A DNA stretch of 64,000 bases from CAZTQN01 sp964615765 (GCA_964615765.1 CAZTQN010000007.1:1-64000), one strand, 5' to 3'. Shown: positions 24,011 through 33,199, counted from the first letter of the stretch. Numbers and translations are program-made. The notes: generated from the sequence alone by a model not told the origin.

Positions 24011-26284
24011 ATGAACACACCAGTGCGCGGGTCGGGCGGGGTGAGTGTGCGGGCGATGTCGGCGGCGGCGGTGCTGCTGGCGGCGGGAGCCGCGCTGCCC
24101 GCGGCCTGGGCCCAGGGGCAGAGTTCGGGATCCGGACAGGGCGCCGGCACGCTCGCCGTGCCTGCGGCTCCGACGACGGAGAAGCGCCCCGTGACCGACA
24201 CGCTGCACGGACAGTCGATCGTGGACCAGTTCCGCTGGCTGGAAGGCAGCCTGGACGATCCGAAGAACCTGGGGGCGGTGAACGACGAGGTCGCCGCGTG
24301 GACCGACGCGCAGAACGCCCGCACCCGCGCCCTGCTGGACAACATGCCGGGGCGCAAGGCCGTCGAGGATCGCCTGCGCCCGCTCATGGAGATCGGGAGC
24401 GTGTCGGCCCCGTCGATGGCCGGCAAGTACTACTTCTACACCAAACGCGACGGCAAGGAAAAGCAGCCCAAGGTGTATGTGCGCGACTCCGCGCTGGGCA
24501 ACGCGCGGCTGCTGATCGACCCCGAGAGCATCGACCCGAGCGGGCTGACGGCGATCGGCGGGCTGGCCCCGTCGCAGGACGGCACCCTCGTCGGCGTCGG
24601 GCTCTATCGCGCGGGCGATGAGAACACCACGATCTACGTCGTCGAGACCGCGACCGGCAAGTGGCTGCCCACGCAGATCGAGGGCAAGGCCGGCATCGTG
24701 CAGTGGCTGCCGGACAACTCCGGGTTCTACTACGAGCGCCTGGCCGACGTGAAGGACCCGTACTCGGCCCAGATCCGCTTCCACCGCCTGGGCAGCAACC
24801 CGAAAGGCGACCCGCTGCTGTTCCGGCAGTACACCAAGGACGAGAACGAGAAACTCGCGACCACCTGGGGCCCGGGGGCGACGATCAGCCGCGATGGGCG
24901 GTGGATGGCGCTGTACTACTGGACGGGCACGTCGAGCAACGACATCTGGGTTGTTGACCTGACCAAGTGGTGGAAGGACGGCGTGCCGGGCGCGGGCGTG
25001 TTCGAGAAGACGGAGATCAAGGTCGGCGCGCCGAACACGTTCTTCGGGCAGATCGAGGGCGACACGCTGTACCTGCTGACGGACTACAAGGCCAGCAACA
25101 AGCGCGTGGTCGCCGTGAACCTGAGCAAGCCGGGCGAGAGCGACTGGCGCGAGATCATCCCCGAGAACAAGGACGCGGTGCTGAACTCCTTCGGCATCGC
25201 CAAGGGCCTGATCACGGCGGACTACGAGGAAAAGGCCGCGACGCGCATCAAGCTGTTCGACATGGCGGGCAAGCCGCTGGCGGACCTGAACCTGCCGGGG
25301 ATCGGCTCGGCGGGGCTGTCGGTGGAGCATGACCGGACGGAGGCGTTCCTCTCGTTCACGAGCTTCAACTACCCGAACACGATCTTCCGCGTGGACTTGG
25401 CGAGCCCAAACGATCGCCCGGTCGTGTGGGAGCGCCCGCCGGTGCCGCTGGATCCGGGGCTGGTGGACGTCAAGCAGGTGACGTACACCTCGAAGGACAG
25501 CACGCCGGTGACGATGTTCATCGTGCACAAGAAGGGGCTGGTGCTCGACGGCGACAACCCGACGATCCTGACGGGTTACGGCGGGTTCAACATCTCGATG
25601 ACGCCGTTCTTCAGCCCGACCATGTTCCCGTGGTTCGAGGCGGGGGGCGTCCTGGCGGTGCCGAACCTGCGCGGCGGGGGCGAGTACGGCAAGGCGTGGC
25701 ACGAAGGCGGGATGCTGAACAACAAGCAGAACGTCTTCAACGACTTCATCGCCGCCGCCGAGTGGCTCGTCGAGAACAAGTACACCAGCCCGAAGCGACT
25801 GGGGATCTCGGGCGGGTCGAACGGCGGTCTGCTGACGGGGGCCGCGGTGACGCAGCGCCCGGACCTGTTCGCCGCGGTCGTCATCGACGTCCCGCTGCTG
25901 GACATGCTGCGCTACCAGGACTTCCTCATGGCGCGGTACTGGGTGCCGGAATACGGCGACCCGGCCGACCCCAAGGCCTTCGAGTGGCTCAAGGCGTACT
26001 CGCCGTATCACAACATCAAGGAAGGCACGAAGTACCCGGCGGTGTTCCTGACGGCGGGCGAGAACGACACGCGCGTGCACCCGATGCACGCCCGCAAGAT
26101 GGCGGCGGCTCTGCAAGCCGCGACGGCGAGCGACCCGGCGGAGGACCCGATCATCCTGTGGGTCGATCGCGACGCCGGGCACGGTGCGGGCAAGCCGCTG
26201 AACCTGCGCTTGCGCGACGTGGTCGACAAGCGGATGTTTTTCATGTCGCAACTGGGCGTGAGCCCGCAGGAGCCGCGGAACTGA
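24011..26284 (+). CDS. Exported prolyl oligopeptidase (S9A)
   Basis: 757 aa from ATG 24011, chosen because GGAG (23998-24001) lies 9 nt upstream; ATG 24005 is too close to it. The signal peptide ends near AALPAAWAQ, so the enzyme is probably periplasmic. A seven-bladed propeller (about 60-450) precedes an alpha/beta hydrolase domain. The catalytic triad is visible as Ser in GISGGSNGG (about 602), Asp in AGENDTRVHP (about 685) and His in DAGHGAGKP (about 722). It should cleave short peptides after proline. Length and motif order are normal for the family. It converges on a prepilin-like gene with a shared bidirectional terminator at 26352. Confidence 0.93.
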   Translation: MNTPVRGSGGVSVRAMSAAAVLLAAGAALPAAWAQGQSSGSGQGAGTLAVPAAPTTEKRPVTDTLHGQSIVDQFRWLEGSLDDPKNLGAVNDEVAAWTDAQNARTRALLDNMPGRKAVEDRLRPLMEIGSVSAPSMAGKYYFYTKRDGKEKQPKVYVRDSALGNARLLIDPESIDPSGLTAIGGLAPSQDGTLVGVGLYRAGDENTTIYVVETATGKWLPTQIEGKAGIVQWLPDNSGFYYERLADVKDPYSAQIRFHRLGSNPKGDPLLFRQYTKDENEKLATTWGPGATISRDGRWMALYYWTGTSSNDIWVVDLTKWWKDGVPGAGVFEKTEIKVGAPNTFFGQIEGDTLYLLTDYKASNKRVVAVNLSKPGESDWREIIPENKDAVLNSFGIAKGLITADYEEKAATRIKLFDMAGKPLADLNLPGIGSAGLSVEHDRTEAFLSFTSFNYPNTIFRVDLASPNDRPVVWERPPVPLDPGLVDVKQVTYTSKDSTPVTMFIVHKKGLVLDGDNPTILTGYGGFNISMTPFFSPTMFPWFEAGGVLAVPNLRGGGEYGKAWHEGGMLNNKQNVFNDFIAAAEWLVENKYTSPKRLGISGGSNGGLLTGAAVTQRPDLFAAVVIDVPLLDMLRYQDFLMARYWVPEYGDPADPKAFEWLKAYSPYHNIKEGTKYPAVFLTAGENDTRVHPMHARKMAAALQAATASDPAEDPIILWVDRDAGHGAGKPLNLRLRDVVDKRMFFMSQLGVSPQEPRN

Positions 26285-26351
26285 GTGGAAGGGGCGAGAG
26301 CCCTGACCCCACGCGGAGCGTGGGGGTACCCGACACAATCAGTGCATAAAA

Positions 26352-26384
26352 AAGCCCGGGGAGCGATCCCCGGGCTTTTCGTTT
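26352..26384. terminator. Bidirectional intrinsic terminator between convergent genes
   Basis: AAGCCCGGGGA (26352-26362) pairs perfectly with TCCCCGGGCTT (26367-26377) around a GCGA loop. There is a T-rich tract on the right, and an A run on the left that is a T tract on the minus strand. It serves both the peptidase and the minus-strand prepilin-like gene. Confidence 0.92.
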
Positions 26385-26402
26385 GGTGAGGCGGGAGCGC
26401 GA

Positions 26403-27338
26403 TCAGTCGATCGTCTGCACGCGGCGGGTGCGCTGCGGGTCGATGGTGTCGATGCCGGGGTAGCGCGGGTCGCCGTTGACGCCGAAGATCGTCTTGTGGA
26501 CGTTGTTGCGGAAGAACTCGACGTGCCCGTCGGTGAAGGCGTAGTTGCCGCCGGCCTTGCCGTGGTTGTCGCGGGTGCTCCACTCGCCGAGTTCGCGAAC
26601 GCCGGCGAAGTTCTTGTCGGTGGCGCTGTTGTAGAAGGCGTTGGTGCTGACGTCGCGGGAGAGGGTTTCGTCGCCGAACATCGGCATGGCCTTGACGAGG
26701 ACGGCCTCGTCGAGCTTGAGGCCCGCGACGTAGAGGAACGAGATGTTGTAGCTGACGACCTCGCGGCTGTTGCGCGGCGCCTTGGGCTGGACGAGCTTGA
26801 CGTTGCCGTCGGTGAGGGCGACGTTGTCGGGCAGGCCGAGGGGGCGCCCGAAGTAGAAGTCTTCACGGTCGGAGGGGCAGTACAGCACGCCGAAGCCGTC
26901 GATGTAGGGAGCGAGGAGGGCGGTCTTGTTGCCGTCGCCGTACTGGGAGTTTTCTTCGACGGTGTTGCCGGGGGGGCCAAGGAACCCGTCACCCTCGGGG
27001 AAGAACTGCGCGGCGCCGACCTGGTAGAGGCTGAACATGCCGGCGACGCCGCCATAGCGGGCCTGGTTCTGCAGCGCGGGGGTGAGCTGACCAGAGGGGA
27101 CCCACATGACGGGGAACCAATCGCGCTGATCGACGGCGTAGAGGTTCATGCCGATGGAGACCTGGCGGGTGTTTTGCCCGCAGACGGTGGTCTTGGCGCT
27201 GTCGCGGGCCTTGGCGAGGGCCGGCAAGAGGATGCCGATGAGCAAGGCGATGATGGCGATGACGACCAACAGCTCGATGAGCGTGAAGCCCGAACGTGTG
27301 GCTCGTCGGGGGAGCGGGGCGAGAACGGTGCGTGTCAT
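26403..27338 (-). CDS. Prepilin-like exported protein with H-x-DG tail
   Basis: 311 aa from ATG 27338, with GGAG 8 nt upstream; the frame is open further upstream but has no ribosome site or leader there. The leader is MTRTVLAPLPRRATRSG, then FTLIELLVVIAIIALLIGIL with the conserved Glu5 after the cleavage site. The C-terminal block NHGKAGGNYAFTDGH is the H-x10-DG motif of planctomycete pseudopilins. The leader and the motif match those of the protein at 10600-11685, but the middle domains differ in sequence, so the two are distant paralogues. It is likely processed by a prepilin peptidase and exported. It is the only gene on its transcript, between a candidate promoter near 27460-27487 and the terminator at 26352. 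Confidence 0.87.
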   Translation of the reverse strand: MTRTVLAPLPRRATRSGFTLIELLVVIAIIALLIGILLPALAKARDSAKTTVCGQNTRQVSIGMNLYAVDQRDWFPVMWVPSGQLTPALQNQARYGGVAGMFSLYQVGAAQFFPEGDGFLGPPGNTVEENSQYGDGNKTALLAPYIDGFGVLYCPSDREDFYFGRPLGLPDNVALTDGNVKLVQPKAPRNSREVVSYNISFLYVAGLKLDEAVLVKAMPMFGDETLSRDVSTNAFYNSATDKNFAGVRELGEWSTRDNHGKAGGNYAFTDGHVEFFRNNVHKTIFGVNGDPRYPGIDTIDPQRTRRVQTID

Positions 27339-27459
27339 GGCGAACTCCGTGCCCGTCTCCTGAATACGGGCTGGCGGGTCGATGAGGACCGCCGCGAGAG
27401 TCCGATCCGCTTGGCGCTCGCGGTGTTGGTGACCCCGGGGAACCCAAGGGTCTGACATC

Positions 27460-27487
27460 ATTGTGTCCGTTTTATGGGTCATGTCAA
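27460..27487 (-). promoter_or_regulatory. Candidate sigma70 promoter for the prepilin-like gene
   Basis: On the minus strand a perfect -35 TTGACA (27487-27482) is followed after 16 nt by CACAAT (27465-27460), 4/6 to the -10 consensus. Transcription would begin near 27453, giving a leader of about 115 nt before ATG 27338. Confidence 0.45.
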
Positions 27488-27726
27488 CTCGCTCGGATCG
27501 GTCTTGCAAAACTGTTTCAAGACGTTCCGGGCGGGGTTTCAGGGCCGTTTCCGCGGGCACAACGGGGCTATCGGTCATACCGCGCGTGGGGTTGTGCGGA
27601 TCCGCTGGGCCGGGGTGTTTTCTGGGCCGGGAGGCGTGATCGTGAATGCAAGCGTATTCATCGCACGTTCTGGCCGTTTTTCGGATAGGGGAGTGGGCAA
27701 ATCGCACGCCCACCCAGAGAAAGCCT

Positions 27727-27755
27727 TGGAGGGTGATGGTCCACGAGGTATGTTA
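27727..27755 (+). promoter_or_regulatory. Candidate promoter for the dockerin-tagged protein
   Basis: TTGGAG (27727-27732, 3/6) and TATGTT (27750-27755, 4/6) are separated by 17 nt, about 130 nt before ATG 27887. Weak, by eye. Confidence 0.28.
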
Positions 27756-27886
27756 GAGGGAGCGTGGGTCGGGGCCGCCGCGATCGTGGCGCCCGAAGAC
27801 CATGCCGAACGCCGGGTCGCGCCGGCGCATCGTGGAACAGTTCTGCAACGCAGTGCAGACACACCTCGGGATCAGGAGAAAAAAGA

Positions 27887-29992
27887 ATGAAGGCTGTTCG
27901 TATCGCCGCTCTGCTCGCGCTCGCGGGCGCGAGCACGTCGTTTGGTCAAACTCTGGACGGGAAGTTGGCGGGGGACGCTTCGGCGTACGGCCCGGCGCGG
28001 TTCACGCAGAACCAGCCGACGAGCCTGTGCGACAACAACGCCGCGCTGTGCTCGCCCTTGGGCGGGGGCGTGCGGTGGGCCATCAACAACTCGAACGCCG
28101 CGGGCGTTCCGGGCGGCGGGGGCACGCTGCTGACCCCGGCCGAGCAGGCCGCCGCGGCCGCCGTGGCCACCGGTCTGGAAATCGCCATCCCCGTCAGCCA
28201 GCTCGGGGCGCTCGGGTCGACGATCCGCGTCACCGGCTGGGTGAACGGCGGCGGGTCGGATTATCTCTCCAACCAGGTCATCGGCGGTTTCACGACCGAC
28301 CGCGGGAACCTCGGCGGTGACGGCAACGGCGGCTTCAACGGCGCCGTCGCCATCAACTGGCCCAGCATCGCCGGCGACCAGTTCGCCTCGATCGCCAACC
28401 CCGGCGCGTTCCCGGCGCTCGCCATCACGCTCGACGGCTCGCGCGACGCCGCGTACCCGGCCCCGCAGTTCGTCCAGACCAACCAGACGCAGTTCGGCGA
28501 CGGGACCGCGGGCCTGGCCGACTGCCCGGGTGGCGGGTCTGAGATCGCCAACCTCTCCGTCACGTTCGGCAACGCCGACCTGGGCGACGGGGCCCAGAAC
28601 TACGTGTTCATCTTCGTGGGCGGCAACCTCGAGTGCAACTTCAACCGCCTGAACCTCATCATCGACAACGGCTCGGGCACCGGGCAGCCGACCATCGGCG
28701 GCTGCCTCCCCGGCGCTGACGGCCTGTCGCGCCACATCGGCATGACCTTCGACGCGCCCTTCCGCGCCAACTACTACCTCTCGTTCCGCAACGGCGGCGG
28801 GCCCGCCTCGATCTTCGCTGACTTCGCCCGTATCGACGGCTCCGGCTCCGGCGGGTTCGTCGGCGGCGGTCTGACCGGCGGCACCTCGATCGCCGGCAGC
28901 GCGACCGCCTGCCCGCCCAGCGAGACGGCCTCCAACGGCTCCGAACTGAACCAGGTCTTCGCCCGCGTTGATCGCGCGGCGGGCCGGCTCAAGCTGCTCA
29001 TCACCGGCAACCTCCGCCAGGATGACTTCATCCACCTGTTCTTTGACACCCGCCCGGGTGGGCAGAACGCCATTCTCGATGACAACGTGCGCGTCGGCAT
29101 CGCCGACGGCGACCGCGGGCACCTGCCCCGCTTCGGCCCGCTGACCGTGGGCGGCCCCGCCCTCACGTTCGACAGCAACTTCGCCGCCGACTACTGGCTG
29201 GCCAGCCACTTCGAGAACGGCAACCGCCAGGTGATCGACGCCGCGGTGCTGCGCACCGACGGTCGCGAAGAGATCCCGAGCTCCTCGGCGGCGTACGACT
29301 ACGGCTCCTACCAGGGCGTTGACTCCCCGGGCGAGATCAACTTCAACGGGACGAACTTCACGGATCAGAACGCGGCGATCAACAACCTGCCGGACGGTTC
29401 GCTGCCCAACCTGTTCTCGCAGTACGCCCCGACCGAATCCCGTCGCGTGCTGGACCTGTTCCGGTCGCAGAACGGCGGGCTGTTCCCAACCGACCCGACG
29501 GCGTGGAGCACGTTCCTGAGCACGAACGCGACCACGGGCCTGATCCGCGGCCGGTTCAGCAACAGCAACGTGCTGGGCGTGACGGAATCGTCCGCCGCGG
29601 GCGCCGCGACCGCGGACGCCGGCTTCGAGTATGACATCGCGCTGAGCGAAATCGGCTGGCAGGCCGGCACCCCGATCCGTCTGGCCGGGTTCATCGCCTA
29701 CAGCAGCACCCGCGTCATCTCCAGCCAGGTCATCGGCGGTTCGGGCCAGGCGACCGACCTGGGCGACCCGCGCAACGTCAACTTCCAGACCATCGCCGGC
29801 AACCAGTACGTCGTCGTGCTGTGCCCGCCGGACGTCAACAGCGACGGCAACGTCACCGTCCAGGACATCTTCGACTTCCTGGGCTTCTACTTCGCCAACA
29901 ACCTGACGGCCGACTACAACGGCTCGGGCTCGCTGACGGTGCAGGACATCTTCGACTTCCTGACCGGCTACTTCGCGGGCGGCTGCAACTAA
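27887..29992 (+). CDS. Exported protein with canonical-loop dockerin-like tail
   Basis: 701 aa from ATG 27887, with AGGAGA 7 nt upstream. The signal peptide (1-20) ends in GASTSFGQ. The body is beta-rich and Asn/Gly-rich, with similar segments near both ends: IRVTGWVNGG...LSNQVIGGF (residues about 106-126) and IRLAGFIAYS...ISSQVIGG (about 600-620). This suggests a repeated domain at N- and C-terminal positions. The last 55 residues are a dockerin-like doublet: DVNSDGNVTVQDIFDFL has a complete calcium-loop pattern (D-x-N-x-D-G), while the second loop DYNGSGSLTVQD lacks the third Asp. It ends in FAGGCN. No cohesin gene is present in the window. Function unknown; surface or complex attachment is inferred from the tail. 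Confidence 0.8.
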   Translation: MKAVRIAALLALAGASTSFGQTLDGKLAGDASAYGPARFTQNQPTSLCDNNAALCSPLGGGVRWAINNSNAAGVPGGGGTLLTPAEQAAAAAVATGLEIAIPVSQLGALGSTIRVTGWVNGGGSDYLSNQVIGGFTTDRGNLGGDGNGGFNGAVAINWPSIAGDQFASIANPGAFPALAITLDGSRDAAYPAPQFVQTNQTQFGDGTAGLADCPGGGSEIANLSVTFGNADLGDGAQNYVFIFVGGNLECNFNRLNLIIDNGSGTGQPTIGGCLPGADGLSRHIGMTFDAPFRANYYLSFRNGGGPASIFADFARIDGSGSGGFVGGGLTGGTSIAGSATACPPSETASNGSELNQVFARVDRAAGRLKLLITGNLRQDDFIHLFFDTRPGGQNAILDDNVRVGIADGDRGHLPRFGPLTVGGPALTFDSNFAADYWLASHFENGNRQVIDAAVLRTDGREEIPSSSAAYDYGSYQGVDSPGEINFNGTNFTDQNAAINNLPDGSLPNLFSQYAPTESRRVLDLFRSQNGGLFPTDPTAWSTFLSTNATTGLIRGRFSNSNVLGVTESSAAGAATADAGFEYDIALSEIGWQAGTPIRLAGFIAYSSTRVISSQVIGGSGQATDLGDPRNVNFQTIAGNQYVVVLCPPDVNSDGNVTVQDIFDFLGFYFANNLTADYNGSGSLTVQDIFDFLTGYFAGGCN

Positions 29993-30037
29993 GCCCCCCC
30001 CCGCCCCCACTGCTATTCGCGATCACGCATCGCTCAC

Positions 30038-30076
30038 CCAGGCCCGCGGGAGTCTCCCGCGGGCCTGGTCATTTTT
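30038..30076 (+). terminator. Very strong intrinsic terminator
   Basis: A perfect 14-bp stem (30038-30051 with 30055-30068) with a 3-nt loop is followed by TCATTTTT. It lies 45 nt after the dockerin-tagged gene and 35 nt before the end of the convergent methyltransferase gene. Confidence 0.92.
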
Positions 30077-30110
30077 GGATCATGCGGCGAATGCGCGTGG
30101 GCGGGCCTGA

Positions 30111-30941
30111 TCAGCGTGGGCCAGTCTTTTTCATGATGAACAGGTAGTTGAACCCGCGGAGGAAGAAGTTGCCCTCGACGGCGGCGGAGTGCCAGTTGCC
30201 GCGTTGCAGCTTGTGGTTTCGGCGGACGACGGCGACGATGTCGACCGGCAGGAAGCGTTCGCGCATGATGGCGAAGAGCTCGAAGCCGATGGGCATGAAC
30301 ACGCCGGCGCCCTCGCCGGGGTCGCCCTGGGTGCGCTTGCGCCAGGAGTCGCTGACGTACAGGGCCATGTAGCGGCGCGGGCGGAGGACGCGGTCGATCT
30401 CGGCGATGACCTGGCGCATGGCGGCGTAGTAGGCCTGGCCGCGGTCAGGACCGGCGGCGTCGAGTTTGCCGATGCAGGCGGGGTCGTTCGAGTAGTCGAC
30501 GTGGGTGGAGTAGGGCGGATCGATGAAGACGAAGTCGGCGGAGTGGTCGGGCTGGGGGATGGTGCGGGCGTCGGCGCGGGTGATGTCGGGGCGGGAGGGG
30601 GCGAGGTCAAAGCCGACGGCGCGGCGGTTGAGATCGGCGCAGACGTCGAGCGTGGTGCCGCTGCCGCACATCGGGTCGAGAACGGTGTCGCCCTCGCGCG
30701 TGTACCGCTGCAGGAGTTGCCAGATGACCCACGAGGGCGTGGCGCCGACGTAGTTCTTGTCGCCCTGCATGGCGCGGCGGGCGATGGGGCTGCCGGGGGC
30801 GGCGTCGTAGTGCTGGCTGGGATATTCCCAGAGTGTGGTGGAGAAGACCGACAGGGGCGGTCGCTGCGGCGGGCGGCCGCGGGCGGGGCGCTGGCCGGGG
30901 CCGTGGCCGGGACCGTTCGGGCCGGGGCGGCGCGGCGTCAT
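30111..30941 (-). CDS. Orphan DNA (N4/N6) methyltransferase
   Basis: 276 aa. An amino-methyltransferase of the N4-cytosine/N6-adenine DNA type: SAM-binding motif DPMCGSGTT (89-97) and catalytic DPPY (141-144), followed by a helix with MRQVIAEIDRVLRP. The motif order is SAM site first, then DPPY, and there is no room for a sizeable recognition domain between them, unlike classical restriction-modification methylases of the beta class. The first 30 residues are Pro/Arg/Gly-rich and look disordered. The ATG at 30941 overlaps the nrnA stop by 4 nt, so it is translated from the ribF-nrnA transcript. No restriction endonuclease is nearby. A methylase acting on RNA cannot be excluded by eye. Confidence 0.8.
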   Translation of the reverse strand: MTPRRPGPNGPGHGPGQRPARGRPPQRPPLSVFSTTLWEYPSQHYDAAPGSPIARRAMQGDKNYVGATPSWVIWQLLQRYTREGDTVLDPMCGSGTTLDVCADLNRRAVGFDLAPSRPDITRADARTIPQPDHSADFVFIDPPYSTHVDYSNDPACIGKLDAAGPDRGQAYYAAMRQVIAEIDRVLRPRRYMALYVSDSWRKRTQGDPGEGAGVFMPIGFELFAIMRERFLPVDIVAVVRRNHKLQRGNWHSAAVEGNFFLRGFNYLFIMKKTGPR

Positions 30942-32017
30942 CGGGCGGCGTCCACGAGCGTGCGGACGGCGCCGGTGAGCGGTTCTTTGAGTTTGGCGCC
31001 GGCGGCCCGGGCGTGACCGCCCCCGCCGAGCTTCGCGGCGAGTTGGTTGACGTCGATCGCCTCGGGCCCGGGCTTGGAGCGGAGGCTGATCTTGGTCAGC
31101 GGGCCGTCCATCCCGCTGCTTTCAACGAGCACGGCGGAGAGTTGCACGCTGGCGACGGTGAGCAGCATGTCGGCGAAGCCGGAGGTGTCGTTGGGCGTGG
31201 CCCCGGTGTCTTCGAAGTCTTTGAGCGTGAGCATCATGGTGGCGATGCGCCCGCCGGCGTGGATCTCGAGCGAGCGCAGGGCCCGCCCGAAGAGCGTCCA
31301 GCGGGCGGCGTGGTCCTGCTGCTCGATGATGCGATACAGCCGGGTGTGATCGACGCCGGCCTCGAGCAAGTCGCCCGCGAGGCGCAGCGTGGCCGGGCCG
31401 GTGTTGCTGTAGCGGAACCAGCCGGTATCGGTCGCGAGGCCCAGATAGAGCGCGTCGGCGACGTCCGTCGGGAAGCGGGCGGGGGAGACGCCCGCGGCCC
31501 CCGTCCCACCACCGGCGGCGTCGAGAAGCGCCGCGCACACGGGCGCGAGGACCTGCGTGCACGAGGCGGCGGAGGGTTCCAGCAAGCGGCGGTCGCTGAT
31601 GACGGCGTCGCCGTGGAGGTGGTGATCGATGAGCAGGACGCGGTCTCGCCGCGGCTCGATGAACGAGCGGACCTCGGCGAGCTGGGGCCAGGAGCCGGTA
31701 TCGGCGATGATGACGGCGTCGGGCTCGGTCATCAGGGCCGCGCCGTTGACGGAGGCGACGGGGGCGCCGGGGCGGAGTTCGCGCGTGTCGACGCCGGCGG
31801 CGAGTTCGTCCGTCCAGCGCGGGAGCGGGCCGACGTACCACGCCTGCACGCGGACGCCCAGACGCTGCAGGCAGCGGGCGACGGCGACGGTGGACCCGAT
31901 GGCGTCGCCGTCGGGCTTGGCGTGGGTGAGAATGACCGCGGAGCGGGCGGCGCGCATGAGCGCGGCCATCTCGACGGGCGTGACGGTGCTGACCCAGCGG
32001 TCGGTCGTGGCGCTCAC
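30938..32017 (-). CDS. nrnA: Bifunctional oligoribonuclease/PAP phosphatase NrnA
   Basis: 359 aa, GTG start at 32017 overlapping the ribF stop (GTGA). A DHH/DHHA1 phosphoesterase: ILTHAKPDGDAIGS supplies the first metal ligands, AVIIADTGSW the second, LLIDHHLHGD the DHH motif and LGLATDTGWF the fourth. The C-terminal DHHA1 domain ends with LGGGGHARAAGA, the nucleotide-binding glycine loop. Enzymes of this group degrade 2-5 nt RNA and hydrolyse pAp to AMP, linking RNA turnover and sulfur metabolism. Length is slightly above the usual 310-330, the extra residues lying in loops near 170-185. It is the middle gene of a three-gene minus-strand operon. Confidence 0.9.
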   Translation of the reverse strand: MSATTDRWVSTVTPVEMAALMRAARSAVILTHAKPDGDAIGSTVAVARCLQRLGVRVQAWYVGPLPRWTDELAAGVDTRELRPGAPVASVNGAALMTEPDAVIIADTGSWPQLAEVRSFIEPRRDRVLLIDHHLHGDAVISDRRLLEPSAASCTQVLAPVCAALLDAAGGGTGAAGVSPARFPTDVADALYLGLATDTGWFRYSNTGPATLRLAGDLLEAGVDHTRLYRIIEQQDHAARWTLFGRALRSLEIHAGGRIATMMLTLKDFEDTGATPNDTSGFADMLLTVASVQLSAVLVESSGMDGPLTKISLRSKPGPEAIDVNQLAAKLGGGGHARAAGAKLKEPLTGAVRTLVDAAR

Positions 32018-33027
32018 GTAGCGATCTCCTGCCCCGCGGGGGTGGCGGACGGCGTGTCCGCGATGGCCAGCAAGTCTTCGATGCGCTGGCAGTCCCGTCG
32101 GATCTGCGCGACCAGCGCCTCGAGGCCCGGAAAACGGTATTGCTCACGCACCCACGCGATCACTTCCAGGGCGATCGGCCAGTCGTATTCCGGAAGCCCG
32201 GTGATCGGGGCCCAGTGCGGCAGTGACGGGTCGCCGGAACCGGGTGTGAAGAGGAACGCCTCGGCGGTGCGGTCCTTCACGCCGAAGGTCGGTTTGACGC
32301 CGACGCTGAGCGCCGCGGCGAGCGTGCGCCCGTCGGGCAGCCGGGCGCGGGCGGCGTAGACGCCGTCGGCGGGGAGCATGCACTCGGTGCGGAGGTTGGC
32401 GGTGGGGAAGCCGATGGTGCGCCCGCGCCGCTCGCCGCGGACGACGGTGGCGTGGAGCGTGTGCGGGCGACCGAGGACGCGGGCGGCGTCGGCGACGCGC
32501 CCGTGCGCGACGAGCCAGCGGACCATCGTGCTCCGCGCGGGCACGAGAGTGTGGTCGCCCAGCGCGACCTCGACCGACGGGTGAATCGCGGTCAGGAAAT
32601 CGGCCCGGCCGATGGCGCGGGCGACGGTGTGGACGTCCCCCGCGCGGGACTTGCCGAAGCGGAAGTCCGGCCCTTCGACGATGCCCGCCGGGCGGAGCGG
32701 GGCCAGGTGCTGGTGCACGAACGCTTCGGGGGAAAGTTCGAGCAGCTCGGGCGTGACGGCGAGGCGGACGACCATGTCGGCCCCGGCCTCGCGCAGGTGC
32801 GTGATGCGCTGCTCGAAGGGCATCAGCATCGGGGGCGCACCCTGCGGGCGCAAGACGGCCGCCGGGCTTGGGTCGAGCACCATGGCGCACACCAGCGGGC
32901 GCTCGGCCCCGCGATCGGCGCTTTGCTGGTGCCACTCGCCCGCGAGCGCGACGGCGCGGCGGACCAGGGCCTGATGCCCCAGGTGCACACCGTCGAAACC
33001 GCCGATCGTGATGATCGAAGAGCGCAT
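32014..33027 (-). CDS. ribF: Bifunctional riboflavin kinase/FAD synthetase
   Basis: 337 aa, ATG at 33027. The N-terminal FMN adenylyltransferase domain shows IGGFDGVHLGHQALV (nucleotidyltransferase HxGH-type motif) and PAGIVEGPDFRFGKSRAGD. The C-terminal riboflavin kinase domain has GRTIGFPTANL (the PTAN metal/ATP motif) and ADGVYAARARL. It converts riboflavin to FMN and FAD in the cytosol. The length is close to the usual 310-340. It is the first gene of the ribF-nrnA-methyltransferase operon and is divergent from putA across a 172-nt gap. No FMN riboswitch was recognised in that gap. Confidence 0.95.
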   Translation of the reverse strand: MRSSIITIGGFDGVHLGHQALVRRAVALAGEWHQQSADRGAERPLVCAMVLDPSPAAVLRPQGAPPMLMPFEQRITHLREAGADMVVRLAVTPELLELSPEAFVHQHLAPLRPAGIVEGPDFRFGKSRAGDVHTVARAIGRADFLTAIHPSVEVALGDHTLVPARSTMVRWLVAHGRVADAARVLGRPHTLHATVVRGERRGRTIGFPTANLRTECMLPADGVYAARARLPDGRTLAAALSVGVKPTFGVKDRTAEAFLFTPGSGDPSLPHWAPITGLPEYDWPIALEVIAWVREQYRFPGLEALVAQIRRDCQRIEDLLAIADTPSATPAGQEIAT

Positions 33028-33199
33028 GGGCGAATCGAAGACTCCCGGGCGAGCCGAGCGTAGCTGGGCGACGCTCCGGGCGTGCGACCGGCCCGGGAAA
33101 CTCCGAGGGATCGTCGGCCCGCTCGGCGTGCGCCCGCGGAGATCCTTAGACTGACGCGCCGGGGCGGGGTTCGCTCAGCGGCGGGAATGGTGGAGGCAC

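Larger units (their letters stand above)
27339..27886. other. Divergent intergenic region
   Basis: 548 bases between a minus-strand prepilin-like gene and a plus-strand exported protein. It contains one candidate promoter for each direction (listed separately), an AT-richer block near 27455-27530 and no supported gene. Confidence 0.5.

Noticed and set aside
33028..33199. FMN riboswitch upstream of ribF
   Set aside because: The gap is only 172 nt and shared with putA; the conserved RFN-element blocks were not recognised.
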